Below, piece by piece: positions 1 to 10,499 of a DNA stretch of 64,000 bases. The notes under the pieces are model-generated. The model was not told the origin of the DNA. It ran no database searches and saw nothing but the letters and a program-made list of their open reading frames with translations. Source of the DNA: Okapia johnstoni (lineage: Eukaryota > Chordata > Mammalia > Artiodactyla > Giraffidae); contig CM044310.1 in NCBI GenBank assembly GCA_024291935.2, positions 81,652,713 through 81,716,712 on the forward strand. The letters run 5' to 3'. A program made the translations under genes and the position numbers. Position 1 is the stretch's first letter, and each line of letters begins with the position of its first letter.

Positions 1-2870
1 CACCCAGCCCCACCCGGCCTCCTCAACTGCCCGACCCCCAGCATCATCATCTGAGCTTGTGGTTCTGGCATCAGCCACACACATCCCCCTCGCAGGCCTG
101 GTGTGCAGGCTTCTTATCACCAAGGCCTCTTCTTCTCATCTCTGCCCATGCCACAGGACCCCTGCTGGGAAGTCCTCCGAGTCTGCTCAGGAGATGAGCA
201 GGGAAGGATGTGCAAACAGCCCAGACTCTGACACCCAGCCTCTGCCTCCCACCTGCCGTCATCTGCCCAGACATCTCCGTTTTATCTCGGCTACCTGAGC
301 TACCAGCTCATATACCTCCTCCTGTGGCTTGTCTCTTATAGTTTATTAACATCCACCAATAAACAGTGTGCAGGCCTCCCACACCGCTACCAAGAGAAGC
401 CAGGCTCTGCGGGCTAAGCCTCCCTTGTCCTGCTCACTCTCAGCACATCTTTGGCCATAAGGGAACAATTAGGAAAAACTCCCTTCAGGTTATATTTAGA
501 AAGGGGTGGAGGGGGAAAGGCCTCCTCTAGTAATTTTCATTCAGTTGCACATGACTGCCTGCCCCACCTACCCACAGGCCAGCGCCACGGGGGCAGGCAA
601 CCACCTCTCCCCGAACATGGGTTAAAATCAAGCCCAGCCTCTGCCCAGCCCTGATTATGCCTGCGTTTAAAAATAAGATGTGAAAGATGCATTATGTAAG
701 ACCTGTAACACTCTCCTGCCCACCTCCGACTCTGGAATCAAAGATCATCATTTCTGCCATCAAAAAAGAATGAAAGAAAGGCAGGAACAATGAAAATAGC
801 CGCCCAACATGAGCCAGATCAAAGACATGGGCACAGAAAATGAGGAGCCAGGGGGGCCTTTAATTACTGCCTGCATCCTCCGAGTCGTGTGGCGAGAGGG
901 GAGAAGAGAAGTTTTGAAGGCCACCAGGTTCCGTCCTGCTGCGGCTCCTGTTTCCACCGCCAGCACCAGTTCCCGACAAACTCGAGCCTTTCATTTTCCT
1001 CTCTTTTTTCCCTCCTTTTTCTCTGCCCCCCACATGCCAGACAGGACTCCCAGATTCCCTAGTGCTTGCCTTCCACCAGCAGCGAGAGCTCAAAGGGGCT
1101 CCTCGGAGACCCCAGGAGGGGATTTGGCCCCCACCTCGGAAGGCTGGAAGCCAGGTGGGCCCAGCCTCCAGCAGCAGAGGGGCTCATGGAGGGACCCACG
1201 GTGGGCCATCACTGCAGACCACACTGCCTTTTTTTTTTTTTTTGCAAGTCTCCCTGGTTGAGAGGGGGAAAAAAAAAAACTCTTCAAATTCACATTGGGC
1301 AGGGCTCCGTGGGGCAGCAGATCAAACCTGAGGACCGGCTGTTTGAGCACAGCGGCAGAAAAAAGGATTGCCCAGGGACTGAGCTTAAGTAGAAGCTGGA
1401 TTAAACTTCAAACGCAAACTCCCCCTTTTTTTACACAGCAGACAGTCATGGCTAATATTGCAATATGGACTCTGAAAATGCATTACAAATAACTTACTCT
1501 GGACCCAGACTCGGGCTTTTTGTATCAGGGGGAGGAGTCAGGGAGATAATTGCAACAGAAAAGACACACGGGATCCCGCCCTCTTGCTCGGTGGAGGGAA
1601 GTCCATCAGTTTGGGGCCCAGGAGGCCGACAGCAGGTCTCCATTCCGAAGACGCCTTGCTGGCCAGTCAGGCGGCTCCCCGGAGGCTGAATGAGGCTTGG
1701 GTCTTCCCCAGGTATGAGAATCCAGGTATATTTCATAGATGAAGAAATGCCTGGACGGGGTGGCAAAAGCAGTGACGCTCTTAAAGCTCTACTCAAACAG
1801 TGGGGTGTAATTGTGTTCTTCACGTGATCAATGCGTGACTCACCGAAATAGAAAAAAAAAACTTACAAATTCACAGGTGATGCAGATGGGAGCAGAAGAC
1901 AAGTGTAAGTTGTAGGATTTTTTTTCTTTCAGCACCTTCAGGGTAGCCCTGTGGCTCCCAGAGGGTCGGGAGCCTGACCGTGGCTGCACTACGGACATCA
2001 GGATGAGCCTGAGCTGGGCTGGGACAGGCTGGCCCTCACTGGGCTCCTGCAGCCAGCACCCCAGGGACCTCAAGAGATTCTGGCTGTGAACACAGACACA
2101 AGAGGAGGACCTGGAGGCCTGGGTGCGGGACTAGTGGCATTTGCTCCTGTTTGTCAGGACATGGGTCACCGCTGGTGCTGTATAACAAAGAATTTGGGCA
2201 AGGACATGCTGCTTTCCTAGAGAATTTTCCTACAGTGTTTTCAGAAATACCCAATGTCCCCCTCCCTAGGATGACTCCTCCTTGTGACCTGCAGGGGTTC
2301 GGAGCTGCCCACCATATCACGGAGACAGAGAAGACCTGGTCCTTCTCCCTTCACTCCAGAATGCCCTGGAAGAGACCAGAAGACCCTAAGAGTGAGCAAG
2401 CTGCATGTGGCACTCGGCGGGGGTCCCATAGGCATGTGGCATCATGGCTGACATCTTTACATAACTTGACAAAGGGCAGAAACAGGCTGGGGTGTTGCTG
2501 GAGGAGGTGGCCAGCTGGAGATGGGTTTGTGCAGAGCTGCTGGGGGGTGTCCTTCCCTAGAAAGAAAAAACGGAGTGGGTCCTCCCTAACAGTGGCCACA
2601 TCTCTGGACCCCACAAGGCCCCACAGGCTCCTGGGGCAGTGACTCAGCTCTGATACAAGGTAGCTCAACAGGTAAAGGTCCATGGGTGGCCCCTCGCTGG
2701 GGTCCACCCAGGCACTGCAGCCTGGACTGCTTTGTGCGGCTCCATCCACCATCCACTGAGACAGCTCCCTTTTCTCCACACCCTGCCCCACTCCCTCTGG
2801 TCCCTCTAGGGTGCCCTGTTCCAGGCTAAGAAAAAAACAGAACCACCATTCACTGGCTGCAGCCCCAGAG
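1..2870. other. Unique intronic sequence, no gene seen
   Basis: No known repeat or coding exon recognised. Two small stretches look more constrained than their surroundings: 655-750 and 1380-1510 (AT-balanced, with ATTGCAATAT and ATGCATTACAAATAA-type motifs). Homopolymers at 1229-1279 are listed separately. Open frames here are short and lack codon-level signs of a gene. Confidence 0.5.
1229..1279. repeat. T15 and A11 homopolymers facing each other
   Basis: A run of 15 T (1229-1243) is followed about 25 bases later by a run of 11 A (1269-1279). A transcript could fold into a short A/U stem. There is no target-site duplication or SINE body to explain the runs. Confidence 0.8.
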
Positions 2871-2879
2871 TGCTAAGCG

Positions 2880-3045
2880 GTGTGCTGGCCCTTCACACTC
2901 ACGACCCCTCTGAAATCTCCCATCGCCACACAAGTGAGTCTTCAATGGCCCCATTTCACAGAAGGGTACACTAAGGCTCACAAATAAGTTCATTGCCAAA
3001 GATCACAGACTTTGGGCAGAGAGAGAACCTGAGCCCAGCACTGAA
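2880..3045 (-). repeat. MIR SINE fragment
   Basis: The plus strand reads as the reverse complement of a MIR: a CCCCATTTCACAGAAGGGTA core followed by diverged 'lag of lymph-type' MIR text about testing cattle-wide conserved A/G-rich tail (GCCAAAGATCACAG). Old, strongly diverged copy; boundaries approximate. Confidence 0.55.
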
Positions 3046-3049
3046 GAGA

Positions 3050-4140
3050 TCCATTGATCTGCTTTCCTTTCCACAGTGTGATGTCATCTCCCAAAGATTC
3101 CTCCGAGGTCCCACCCCATCACCATTAACAATAGTTGTAATGATAATAATAATAAATAGCTCTCGTGAAAATGCAGTCCAGAGAGGTTCTGGAGGAGGCA
3201 GCAATGAGGTCCTGCTGGATTAAGCAGATGAGTTATTCATGCCCCCAAACAGAACTCTAGGCAGCTCCAGCCATCTCCAGCATGGGCACACAGACAGCAG
3301 CACATCATTCCCAGTGAGAACAAGGCTCTGAGGAGAGGGCGATGGAGGCTGTGACACAAGGGTGCCCAAAGAGAGGGCTTCTTCCTTCCTGCCAGAGCAC
3401 AGGACATGTCGGCCATCAGCTTTCAAATAAGAAAAATGGAAAAGCGAGGGAGCTTCCTCCCCCACTACTCCTCATGAAGCCCAAGATTGAATTGTGTGCC
3501 AGGCCCAGGTCTGGGGAAGACTCAGCAGAACTGCAACCAGCTGTGGCCCAGGAGAGCAGCCGGAGGGGTTGGGGGGTGGGGGGCAGACTCCCCAGCACTC
3601 CTCGGCTGGAGAGGGCAGTGGAGGGGGTAGGGGAGGGGTCTGCAGAGAGGGGCCAGGAGGTCTGCGGGCAAACTTAATGAACTCCTGCTAACCAATTCCT
3701 GTCTTGCCAGACGCAGCCACTGGGGAGTCTGTGCAGACAGGAGGGGCTACCTCCACTCAAAGCCAACGGCTCCAGCCTGAGACCCAGGTATCTGGCCAGG
3801 GTCATTGATTACTTCCTTCTCAGAAGCAGGCCCACTGCTGTTGACTCTGGGCCTCTGGTCACCAGGAGGGGGTCTGCAGTGGCTGTGCCTTAGTGGGGAG
3901 GGATGTGCTCAGACCAGGTCAGGGGTGTCCTTCAGAAAGAAGTGTGAACATTGCCCATAAAGATGTCCTCTGGGTCAATACATGCATATATTGAGTCTGT
4001 ACTACAAAGACATACTCTAGTCTACCAGGGCCCTCTCCTTCTCAGCAATTTCTGAATTCTGAAATTTCTAACCGTACAAAGAGCTGGGAAGACACTTGAG
4101 TGTCTGCAAACATTCTCTCCACAGGAGACTATAACTTGGT
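3050..4140. other. Unique sequence with G-rich tracts
   Basis: No repeat or gene recognised. 3563-3582 and 3600-3660 are G-rich with several runs of three or more G and could form G-quadruplexes on the plus strand. Confidence 0.4.
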
Positions 4141-4147
4141 GGCCAAG

Positions 4148-4372
4148 AGTTGACTCTGTGGTCAGACACACATGGTTTTCCACCTGGTCAGGTGTGCTTG
4201 AGCCAGTTACTGACCATATCAGGGCCTCAGTTTCTTGATGGGTAAAAATAAAGGATCCCCAAAGTACATATCCAAGAGAGATGTTGAGGGTATTAAAAGA
4301 TGACACATCTGAGAAAGGGTCAGAGGGGCATCTGAGAAGGGGTCGGCAGGGTGGCTGGCACAAGGTAAGGGG
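4148..4372 (+). repeat. MIR SINE
   Basis: Follows the MIR consensus order: GACTCTGTGGTCAGACAC, a diverged tRNA-like head, then the core GGGCCTCAGTTTCTTGATGG with the following AAAATAAAGGATC segment. Near full length but diverged, as expected of a pre-ruminant element. Confidence 0.75.
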
Positions 4373-4379
4373 CTTTGGG

Positions 4380-5030
4380 ATGATTTTCAGCTTGAAGCCA
4401 GGCGCAGAATAATTGCTTCGTTTCTCCTGATGCTAAAGAAACGGTCCTGCTGCCCCACTGCCCCATTTCTTATGCAGAACACTTCACGTGTGAGCAGCCC
4501 CACCCATGAGCTGGAAGGGAGAAAACGAGAGGCTTTCTTCTTCCCCATCCTCTCTCCTTCAGAAACCAGGCAGGCACCTCTGGAGCACAGAGCTGCGGGA
4601 AGCAATCCGGCAAGGCCACAGCGGAGCCAGGCCTAAGACCTCACGAGGAAGCAAGCCCCAGAGGGCCAGCAAACTGGATCCACTGGACCCCGTGGCGTCC
4701 ACCAAGAACAGGCTTCCTCCAGAGCAGAGAAAGCCTGAAGCCACCCCATCCATCTTGCTGGCAGCAAGTACAGAAGTTGAAGGGATTAGCCACACAGGGA
4801 AGAAGGCTCCAGAAAGGGACAAAGAGGGAGCTAAGCACTGGTGTACAACCACTGACAGGTGGGTGGATGCCCAACCACTGGCAACCTATGAGATAAAGGG
4901 CCACTTTCAGATTTTTAGCACATTTCCACATCAACTTTTTTATGCAGTCTCTCTGTAGAAAATATTACTGTCCATGCTGTTTAGATGGGAAACGAAGAAT
5001 TATTAAAGATACTTCACCCCTGTGTCCATA
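4380..5030. other. Unique intronic sequence
   Basis: No repeat or exon recognised. Overlapping frames on both strands (up to 150 codons) show no domain or splice structure. Confidence 0.4.
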
Positions 5031-5034
5031 GCCC

Positions 5035-5210
5035 AGCACTGCGCCTGGCACATAATAAGTGCTTAGTAACTATCTCCTGCATAAATAAGCCAAAACTTAT
5101 CATAGAAGTCCCTTATCTCTGAGTCCCTTATGGAACAGAGACTATGATTTATTCACTTCTTATCTGAATGCAAAAGACTTAATGAATGAGTGAACGAATG
5201 AACACAGTAA
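5035..5210 (+). repeat. L2-type 3' tail fragment
   Basis: Contains the shared L2/MIR tail GCGCCTGGCACATAATAAGT, with a second tail-like GAATGAGTGAACGAATGAAC at the right end. It is cut off by the Bov-tA insertion at 5211. Confidence 0.55.
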
Positions 5211-5421
5211 TGGTGGTGGTTTAGGAACTAAGTCTTGTCCAACTCTTGAGACCCCATGGACTATAGCCCACCAGGTTCCTCTGTTCATGGAATTCTCCAG
5301 GTAAAAAATACTGGAGTGGGTTGCCATTTCCTTCTCAAGGGGATCTTCCTGACCCAGGGATTGAACCTACGTCTCCTGCAATGGCAGGCAGATTCTTTAC
5401 TGCTAAGCCACCAGGGAAGCT
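5211..5421 (-). repeat. Bov-tA SINE (tRNA-Glu derived)
   Basis: On the minus strand it starts with the tRNA-like head (CTTCCCTGGTGGCTTAGCAG, B-box-like GGTTCAATCCC) and ends with the BovA body. It is bounded by an 11-bp target-site duplication with one mismatch: GAACACAGTAA at 5200-5210 and GAAAACAGTAA at 5422-5432. Confidence 0.93.
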
Positions 5422-5432
5422 GAAAACAGTAA

Positions 5433-5668
5433 GAGCTAACATTTATTTAAGTGCTTATTATGTGGCAAGCATTGCTCTGAGTGCTTTCTATGGGTTAACT
5501 CACATGATTCTCATAACAACCCTGTGAGGCATATGTACTATTGTTGGTTCCACTTCAAAGATGAGGAAACATGGAGAAGATAGGTAACTTGCCCATTGTC
5601 ACATAATATGTAAGAAGCAGAACTGGGATTAGAATCCAGGCAGTGGGGCTCCAGAGCACGTGTGATGC
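5433..5668 (-). repeat. MIR SINE
   Basis: Reverse-complement MIR: GTGCTTATTATGTGGCAAGC, then CATAACAACCCTGTGAGGCA, GATGAGGAAACATGGAGAAG, ACTTGCCCATTGTCACATAA, and a head ending near GGGCTCCAGAGCACGTG. Nearly complete. Confidence 0.85.
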
Positions 5669-5694
5669 ATGAGCTAAGTTCAAAGGATGCTTAC

Positions 5695-5953
5695 TGATGC
5701 TGAAGCTGAAGCTCCAATACTTTGGCCACCTGATGCAAAGAACCATCTTAGTGGAAATACCCTGAGGCTGGGAAAGATTGAAGGCAGGAGGAGAAGCGGG
5801 CAACAGAGGATGAGGTGGTTGGATGGCATCATCGACTCAATGGACATGAGTCTGAGCAACCTCCAGGAGATAGTGAAGGACAGGGAAGCCTGGCATGCTG
5901 CAGTCCATGGAGTCACAAAACGTCAAACGCGACTGAGCAACTGAACAACAACT
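5695..5953 (+). repeat. BovB LINE 3' end fragment
   Basis: Matches the 3' end of BovB (RTE clade): GCTCCAATACTTTGGCCACC, GGTTGGATGGCATCATCGAC, and the terminal GACTGAGCAACTGAACAACA. Only about 260 bases survive; it still reads as the C-terminal peptide ([20 protein letters not shown]), but is dead by truncation. Confidence 0.92.
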
Positions 5954-6400
5954 GATGATTGAGGTGGAGCACCCGTCCACCTTCTGACCAGCACCCGTGT
6001 CCACCTTCTGTAAGAAAAACCCTGTCTTCCTTGAGCAAACACTCTGCTATGTGATTCAGATTCCCCAGTCCTGGCCAAATAGATGGCATCCTCCAGTCAC
6101 AGAGACTGGTTTACAGATGGACACGTCACCAATCTGGGCCAATCAGAGCAAGCCCTGAGACTTTCTTACACTGCAGAAAAGAGATGCTCCACCTCAGCAA
6201 GGAGGATTTGACTGTAGAGCCCTGAGGGGAGGGGGATTAACTTGCCCCCTCTTAGGAAGAGCCTGGCTGAGAATGAAGCCAGCAAAGTGGAAAACAGAGA
6301 TGGGAAGAAATGAGAGGGGAACCATTAAGGCTCCAGCCATGCCTGAAGGTTTATCCCCAAACCAGTCTGAGATGTGCCCCCATGCCTTGTGACCAAAGCC
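5954..6400. repeat. Probable old interspersed repeat, unidentified
   Basis: GATGGACACGTCACCAATCT followed by GGGCCAATCAGAGCAAGCCC at about 6117-6156 resembles, at low identity, the segment at 58498-58560. This suggests two copies of one ancient repeat family that I cannot name. 5971-6010 also carries an imperfect tandem duplication of about 20 bases (AGCACCCGT..CCACCTTCTG twice). Confidence 0.4.
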
Positions 6401-6404
6401 ATGG

Positions 6405-6512
6405 TTCAGTTCAACGTCTCCATTTTGTAAATGATGGCTCAGAACAGGTCGATTACTTGGTCAGGTTCACACAGTCAGTTAGTATTGGGGCCAAGGCTAT
6501 AGCTAAGTGTCA
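6405..6512 (-). repeat. MIR SINE fragment
   Basis: Reverse-complement MIR core: CTCCATTTTGTAAATGATGG, CTCAGAACAGGTCGATTACT, TCAGGTTCACACAGTCAGTT. Diverged. Confidence 0.6.
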
Positions 6513-6514
6513 TG

Positions 6515-7635
6515 GGCACCCCTCTGCCAGTGTCCACTGCATTGCTCCTTCATCTCTAACATGGAAATCCTGCCCTGTTCATTTCTGTGGATGCCTATTG
6601 TGAGCATAGGGAATAAGGATGCTTAATATATGATGAATGGAAAGCAGGGAAGGAGGGAGGAAAAGCAGGAGCAGGGGTGGTGACTAAAATCCTGGAGGGC
6701 CAGCACCATCTTACCCATCTCGGCATCACCGCATGCCTGGCAGAGAGTGGTTCCGATGAGTGGAACAGTGAGTGCCCATCACAAAGTATGAGTCTTCACT
6801 CTGCCAAATGGCTATGGAGGGGTCCCACTAAAGCTGATCGCAAGGGACGTTTTCAATAGGATTTGATTTGCAAAACGCCCAATTGCACCTGTGGTTTTGT
6901 ACCTCCAGCCACTTCTCAGAGCACTTTTTTGCCCATGTGGTAAAAATAACCAACCTCTGTTCCTCTGCAGATGGGATGACAAGCTGTGCTTCCAGGCACT
7001 GAGAGGTCCTCTGATGTGCCTTTTCATCCTGTCTCTCTATACCCTGTGGGTTCCCAAGGGTTAAATGCCCTACACCTTCCTCTCCCACAAGGGGCACCCC
7101 CACGCAGGACTCACACTGGCCTCCAGGGAAGGGAGAGTGCCCCCTTACCCCTAGCCTCATCCTTCCAGCAAAGACTCTGATGCCTTCTGGCCAGAGCAGG
7201 TACCCAGGGTCACTACAAAGATAAAAGCGACCAGGCAGCCAATTTTAGGTCATTCCTAAGAGCCAGGTGGGGTAGTGTTAGTAGGGCCTTGGGAAACCCT
7301 TGAGAGAATTTCCAAGATAGAAAATATGGCCCAGTATCAAGTGAAGAAGTGGGTCTCTACAATTAGGCAAAACCTAGCAAAATATACCCACACTTGACAG
7401 GGGAGGATGGTCCTCAGAGATATCTCTGGCTCCTATACCCATATGCCACTCACCTGCAGCTCATACCCCTACCCTTCCCCTTCCTGGATCCCTTCCCCAA
7501 ATCTATACCAGGCAGGTTGGACTAATCATTCCTCAGCAACCCTACAGAGTTTTATTTTATTTGATCATGAAGCAAAAGAGCCAAGGCTCTGGAGTCAAGA
7601 GGGTCTGGACCAGAATCCAGACCAGACAACTTTCA
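6515..7635. other. Unique intronic sequence
   Basis: No gene or confident repeat. The short frames on both strands look like chance. Confidence 0.4.
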
Positions 7636-7639
7636 CAAG

Positions 7640-7815
7640 AGCACCAGCTCCCGTTGCTTGCGTGCTTACTGTGTACACTCCAGGCCCTTGACGGGGATTT
7701 CAATGCATCCTCCCCAAACTCCCATGAGGTAGGTACTACTGTTAGCCTCATTTTCCAGACGAGGAAACTGAGGAATGGAGATGTCCAGCAAATTAACAAA
7801 AGTCAGAGTCTGACA
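7640..7815 (-). repeat. MIR SINE fragment
   Basis: CGTGCTTACTGTGTACACTC, CCCATGAGGTAGGTACTACT and TTCCAGACGAGGAAACTGAG follow the reverse-complement MIR order. The following BovB interrupts it. Confidence 0.7.
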
Positions 7816-7829
7816 TGGTTCTCAGTGGA

Positions 7830-8113
7830 ATCAGTCCTAAAGGAAATCAACCGTGAATATTCATTGGAACAACTGATGCTGAAGCTTCAATACTTTGACC
7901 ACCTGATGCACTGGAAAAGACACTGATGCTGGGAAAGATGGAGGGCAGGAGGAGAAAGGGGTGACAGAGGATGAGATGGTTGGATGGCATCACCAACTCA
8001 ATGGACATGAGTTTGAGGAAGCTCTGGGAGATAGTGAAGGACAGGGAAGCCTGGCGTGCTGTAGTCCATGGGGTAGCAAAGAGTCGGGCATGACTGAGCG
8101 ACTGAACAACAAC
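7830..8113 (+). repeat. BovB LINE 3' end fragment with internal deletion
   Basis: TCAGTCCTAAAGGAAATCAA, CCTGATGCACTGGAAAAGAC and the terminal GACTGAGCGACTGAACAACA. About 25 bases are missing around GATGCACTGG compared with the other copies. A possible short duplication, AGAGTCTG at 7805 and AGGGTCTG at 8114, may mark the insertion. Confidence 0.88.
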
Positions 8114-8115
8114 AG

Positions 8116-8316
8116 GGTCTGCAAGTGGAAGCAATGGGTGATCTTGGGCAGGCTTGCTGTACTTATTTAATACATAATAAATATAACAAAATATATTATA
8201 TTTATTATTACATTATTTGTTTTTTTATCCTCTTGGAGTCTCAGGGTACTCATCTGTAAAATGGGACCAAACACCCAACTCCTAGTATCACTGTGAGAAT
8301 TTAGAGAGAGTAGGAA
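8116..8316 (+). repeat. MIR SINE fragment with AT-rich insert
   Basis: GTGATCTTGGGCAGGCTTGC and CTCATCTGTAAAATGGGACC with GTGAGAATTTAGAGAGAGTA match the second half of MIR. The middle is replaced by an AT-rich stretch (8165-8230) containing a perfect inverted repeat. Confidence 0.65.
8174..8208. repeat. Perfect 13-bp AT inverted repeat
   Basis: Arms 8174-8186 (ATAATAAATATAA) and 8196-8208 (its exact reverse complement) with a 9-base loop. It could extrude as a cruciform or act as an unwinding element. Confidence 0.8.
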
Positions 8317-8319
8317 AAG

Positions 8320-9474
8320 AGCTAAGAGTTGTCCCCCAGAAACTCTTCTTTCCCTCCCTTCCTCCCATTTGAAAGATAGAGGTGCTCATACCTGCTCACA
8401 TTCCCACCTGGCCAGATAGATAGAAAAGTCACTGGGGGCAGGGGGGTGCGGGGGACACGCTCTGAATTCAGTAACATACGTCCTCGTACAAGGGATATTA
8501 TTCTTATTACTAACTTGAAAGACACTGATTTAAATAACTGGGCCATATTGAGCTCCAGCTCCAAACAAAGCCAGTGAAACAAGGCTGCCAGAGAAAGACC
8601 CCATACCAAGGGCTCCCCACAGCGCCAGATTCCAAAAACCTGACTCCATTGGCCACATTCTCAAGGTGTTTTTCCACCTCTGGTGGCGGCTTTGGGAGCA
8701 GGAGGCCCAGGCCTGCCCGGCCAGGCTGGCCTCTCCCTTCTGCCCCTTTGAAGTGCCCAGCATGGGGTGAGCTGGAAGGAAACCCTGGGCCGCTGAGGCC
8801 GGTCGTGGCGGCACCTACCCGCCCCCACCCAGCCCCCTCCCCCTCCTCATGCAGCCTGACTGGGCCTTTGTTGCCAGAGCCCAGGCAGGGGACAGCCCAG
8901 GACCTGGCCTCATTATGTGCCTGACCTCAGGCAAGCCCCCTCCCCCCAGGGTGGAAGGTTAACGTGGCTGCCCGCCATGCAGGCCTGGGCCTCCGGGAGG
9001 CCTCCTTCCAGGGACAAAGGACCAGCCCCCTTCCTCCTCTCCAGGCCCCAAAACAGCTGCCGGCCTGCAGAGCCCATTCAGGAGGGGAGTTGAGGGGCCT
9101 GGAGGCGCGCGGTCCCAGGCTTTGATGGCTCAGAAGTCACCAGGGGGCCTCCTTTCCAAACCTCCTTCCTCCCACCCTGTGGGGAAGGAAAAGCCCAGGG
9201 GAGCTGCCCGGGGCCAATGCAGGAATGCTGGCAGTCAGTCCTGGAGGGGTGCGGGCGGTTGGGGGGGGGCGAGGGGGGAGGGAGGCCGGCCCTCCTGCAC
9301 CTTTCTTTCTCTGACTGCTTCCAGGCGGGCCAAAGTCAGCCCCTCAGCAAGGCAGGCTGGTGTAGGCCTGACCAGGGGTCGGAATCAAATCAGAAAGCCC
9401 TCAGTCCTACCCCACTGGGCCCCTCTGCCACCTGGCTTCAGGAATAAAATCTGTCCCCTGGTAGGAGATGGGCT
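8320..9474. other. GC-rich unique sequence with G-tracts
   Basis: No exon or repeat recognised. 8690-9300 is GC-rich; 9247-9290 carries several G-runs (including nine G in a row) that could form a G-quadruplex on the plus strand. Open frames here are a by-product of GC content. Confidence 0.4.
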
Positions 9475-9485
9475 GGGAGCAGGGC

Positions 9486-9705
9486 GTGTGTGCTCAGTCG
9501 CTTCAGTCATGTCTGATTCTTTGTGACCCCATGGACTGTAGCCCACCAGGCTCCTCTGTCCATGGGATTCTCCAGGCAAGAATACTGGAGTGGGTTGCCA
9601 TGCCCTCCTCCAGGGGATCTTCCCGACCCAGGGATCGAACCCGCATCTCTTGTGTCTCCTGCACTGCAGGCAGGCTCTTTACCACTAGCTTCACCTGGGA
9701 AGCCC
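9486..9705 (-). repeat. Bov-tA SINE
   Basis: Full-length minus-strand copy: head GGCTTCCCAGGTGAAGCTAG, body AACCCACTCCAGTATTCTTG. Perfect 11-bp target-site duplication GGGAGCAGGGC at 9475-9485 and 9706-9716. Low divergence suggests a recent insertion. Confidence 0.95.
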
Positions 9706-9969
9706 GGGAGCAGGGCAGCTCTCAGAAAGAGAGAAGGCCAGAAAATGTGGGAGACAAAAGCCCCTCTAACTTACAGCATCACCTTAACACTAAGTACTTA
9801 CTGAGTAGCATCTTGGAGTACATGCCAGGCACCAGGTGAGCTCACCGGCTTCCTTCTCTGATTTCTAGTTGTATGCCTTGCACACTGGACTGACACACCG
9901 TTTTTACTGTGCATTGATTTTAATTTCAAAAGACTCCAGGGTAAATTTTTGGAGTGTTTCTTTTTTTTT

Positions 9970-10100
9970 TTTCTTTAAGCTTGCTTGTGCGTTCACAAAT
10001 CTCTGCAAGAGGGGTGTCCCAGCGTGCGCACAACAAAAGGCCGCGGAACGAGGCCAGGGACATCTGTAAGCAGCAAAAACTGCTGTCCCATTATCGGCGC
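9970..10100. promoter_or_regulatory. CpG-containing conserved-looking block
   Basis: Repeat-free sequence that keeps many CpG dinucleotides (GTGCGC, CCGCGG, ACGAGG, TCGGCGCCGA), unlike decayed intron around it. Candidate regulatory block by composition only. Confidence 0.3.
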
Positions 10101-10117
10101 CGACTCCCGGTAGAAGG

Positions 10118-10150
10118 TATGTGTGTGTGTGTGTGTGCGCGCGTGTGCAC
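10118..10150 (+). repeat. (TG)n-(CG)n microsatellite
   Basis: A GTGTGT run passes into GCGCGCG and ends GTGTGCAC. It alternates purine and pyrimidine throughout, so it is a potential Z-DNA former and likely length-polymorphic. Confidence 0.95.
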
Positions 10151-10469
10151 GGCTGGCCCGACTCACATTGTCCTGTCCAGTCAGGAGAAGCAGCGCGCGG
10201 CACTCTTACAAAGACATCGATTTTCCTCCTTTCCTTTCCAGAGCAAGATCAGATAAGCTCCCGGAGTGACACATCCTTAACTTTTCAGTGGGGTTTTCTT
10301 TTCCAACTTGTTTGTTTGTAACATATAATTTTAAAACCCGGTCTCTCTAATTGGGTCTCTTCACTGCATCGCCCTGGCTCCCATCCCCCTCCCCAAAGCT
10401 AGGAGGGCACGGGCTGATTATCTGAGTGAGCAGGCTGCTCACGGGGGCATCCTGGGCTCTGAGAATGCC

Positions 10470-10486
10470 GGGGGGGGGGGGGGGGG
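10470..10486 (+). repeat. G17 homopolymer
   Basis: Seventeen consecutive G, then further G-runs at 10497-10508. Strong G-quadruplex potential; also a place where sequencing or assembly length may be wrong. Confidence 0.95.
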
Positions 10487-10499
10487 TTAGAAATGGGGC

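Noticed and set aside
9484..9706. tRNA-like B-boxes in Bov-tA and CHR elements as real tRNA genes
   Set aside because: They belong to dispersed SINEs with target-site duplications and lack a foldable complete tRNA cloverleaf with a proper anticodon arm.
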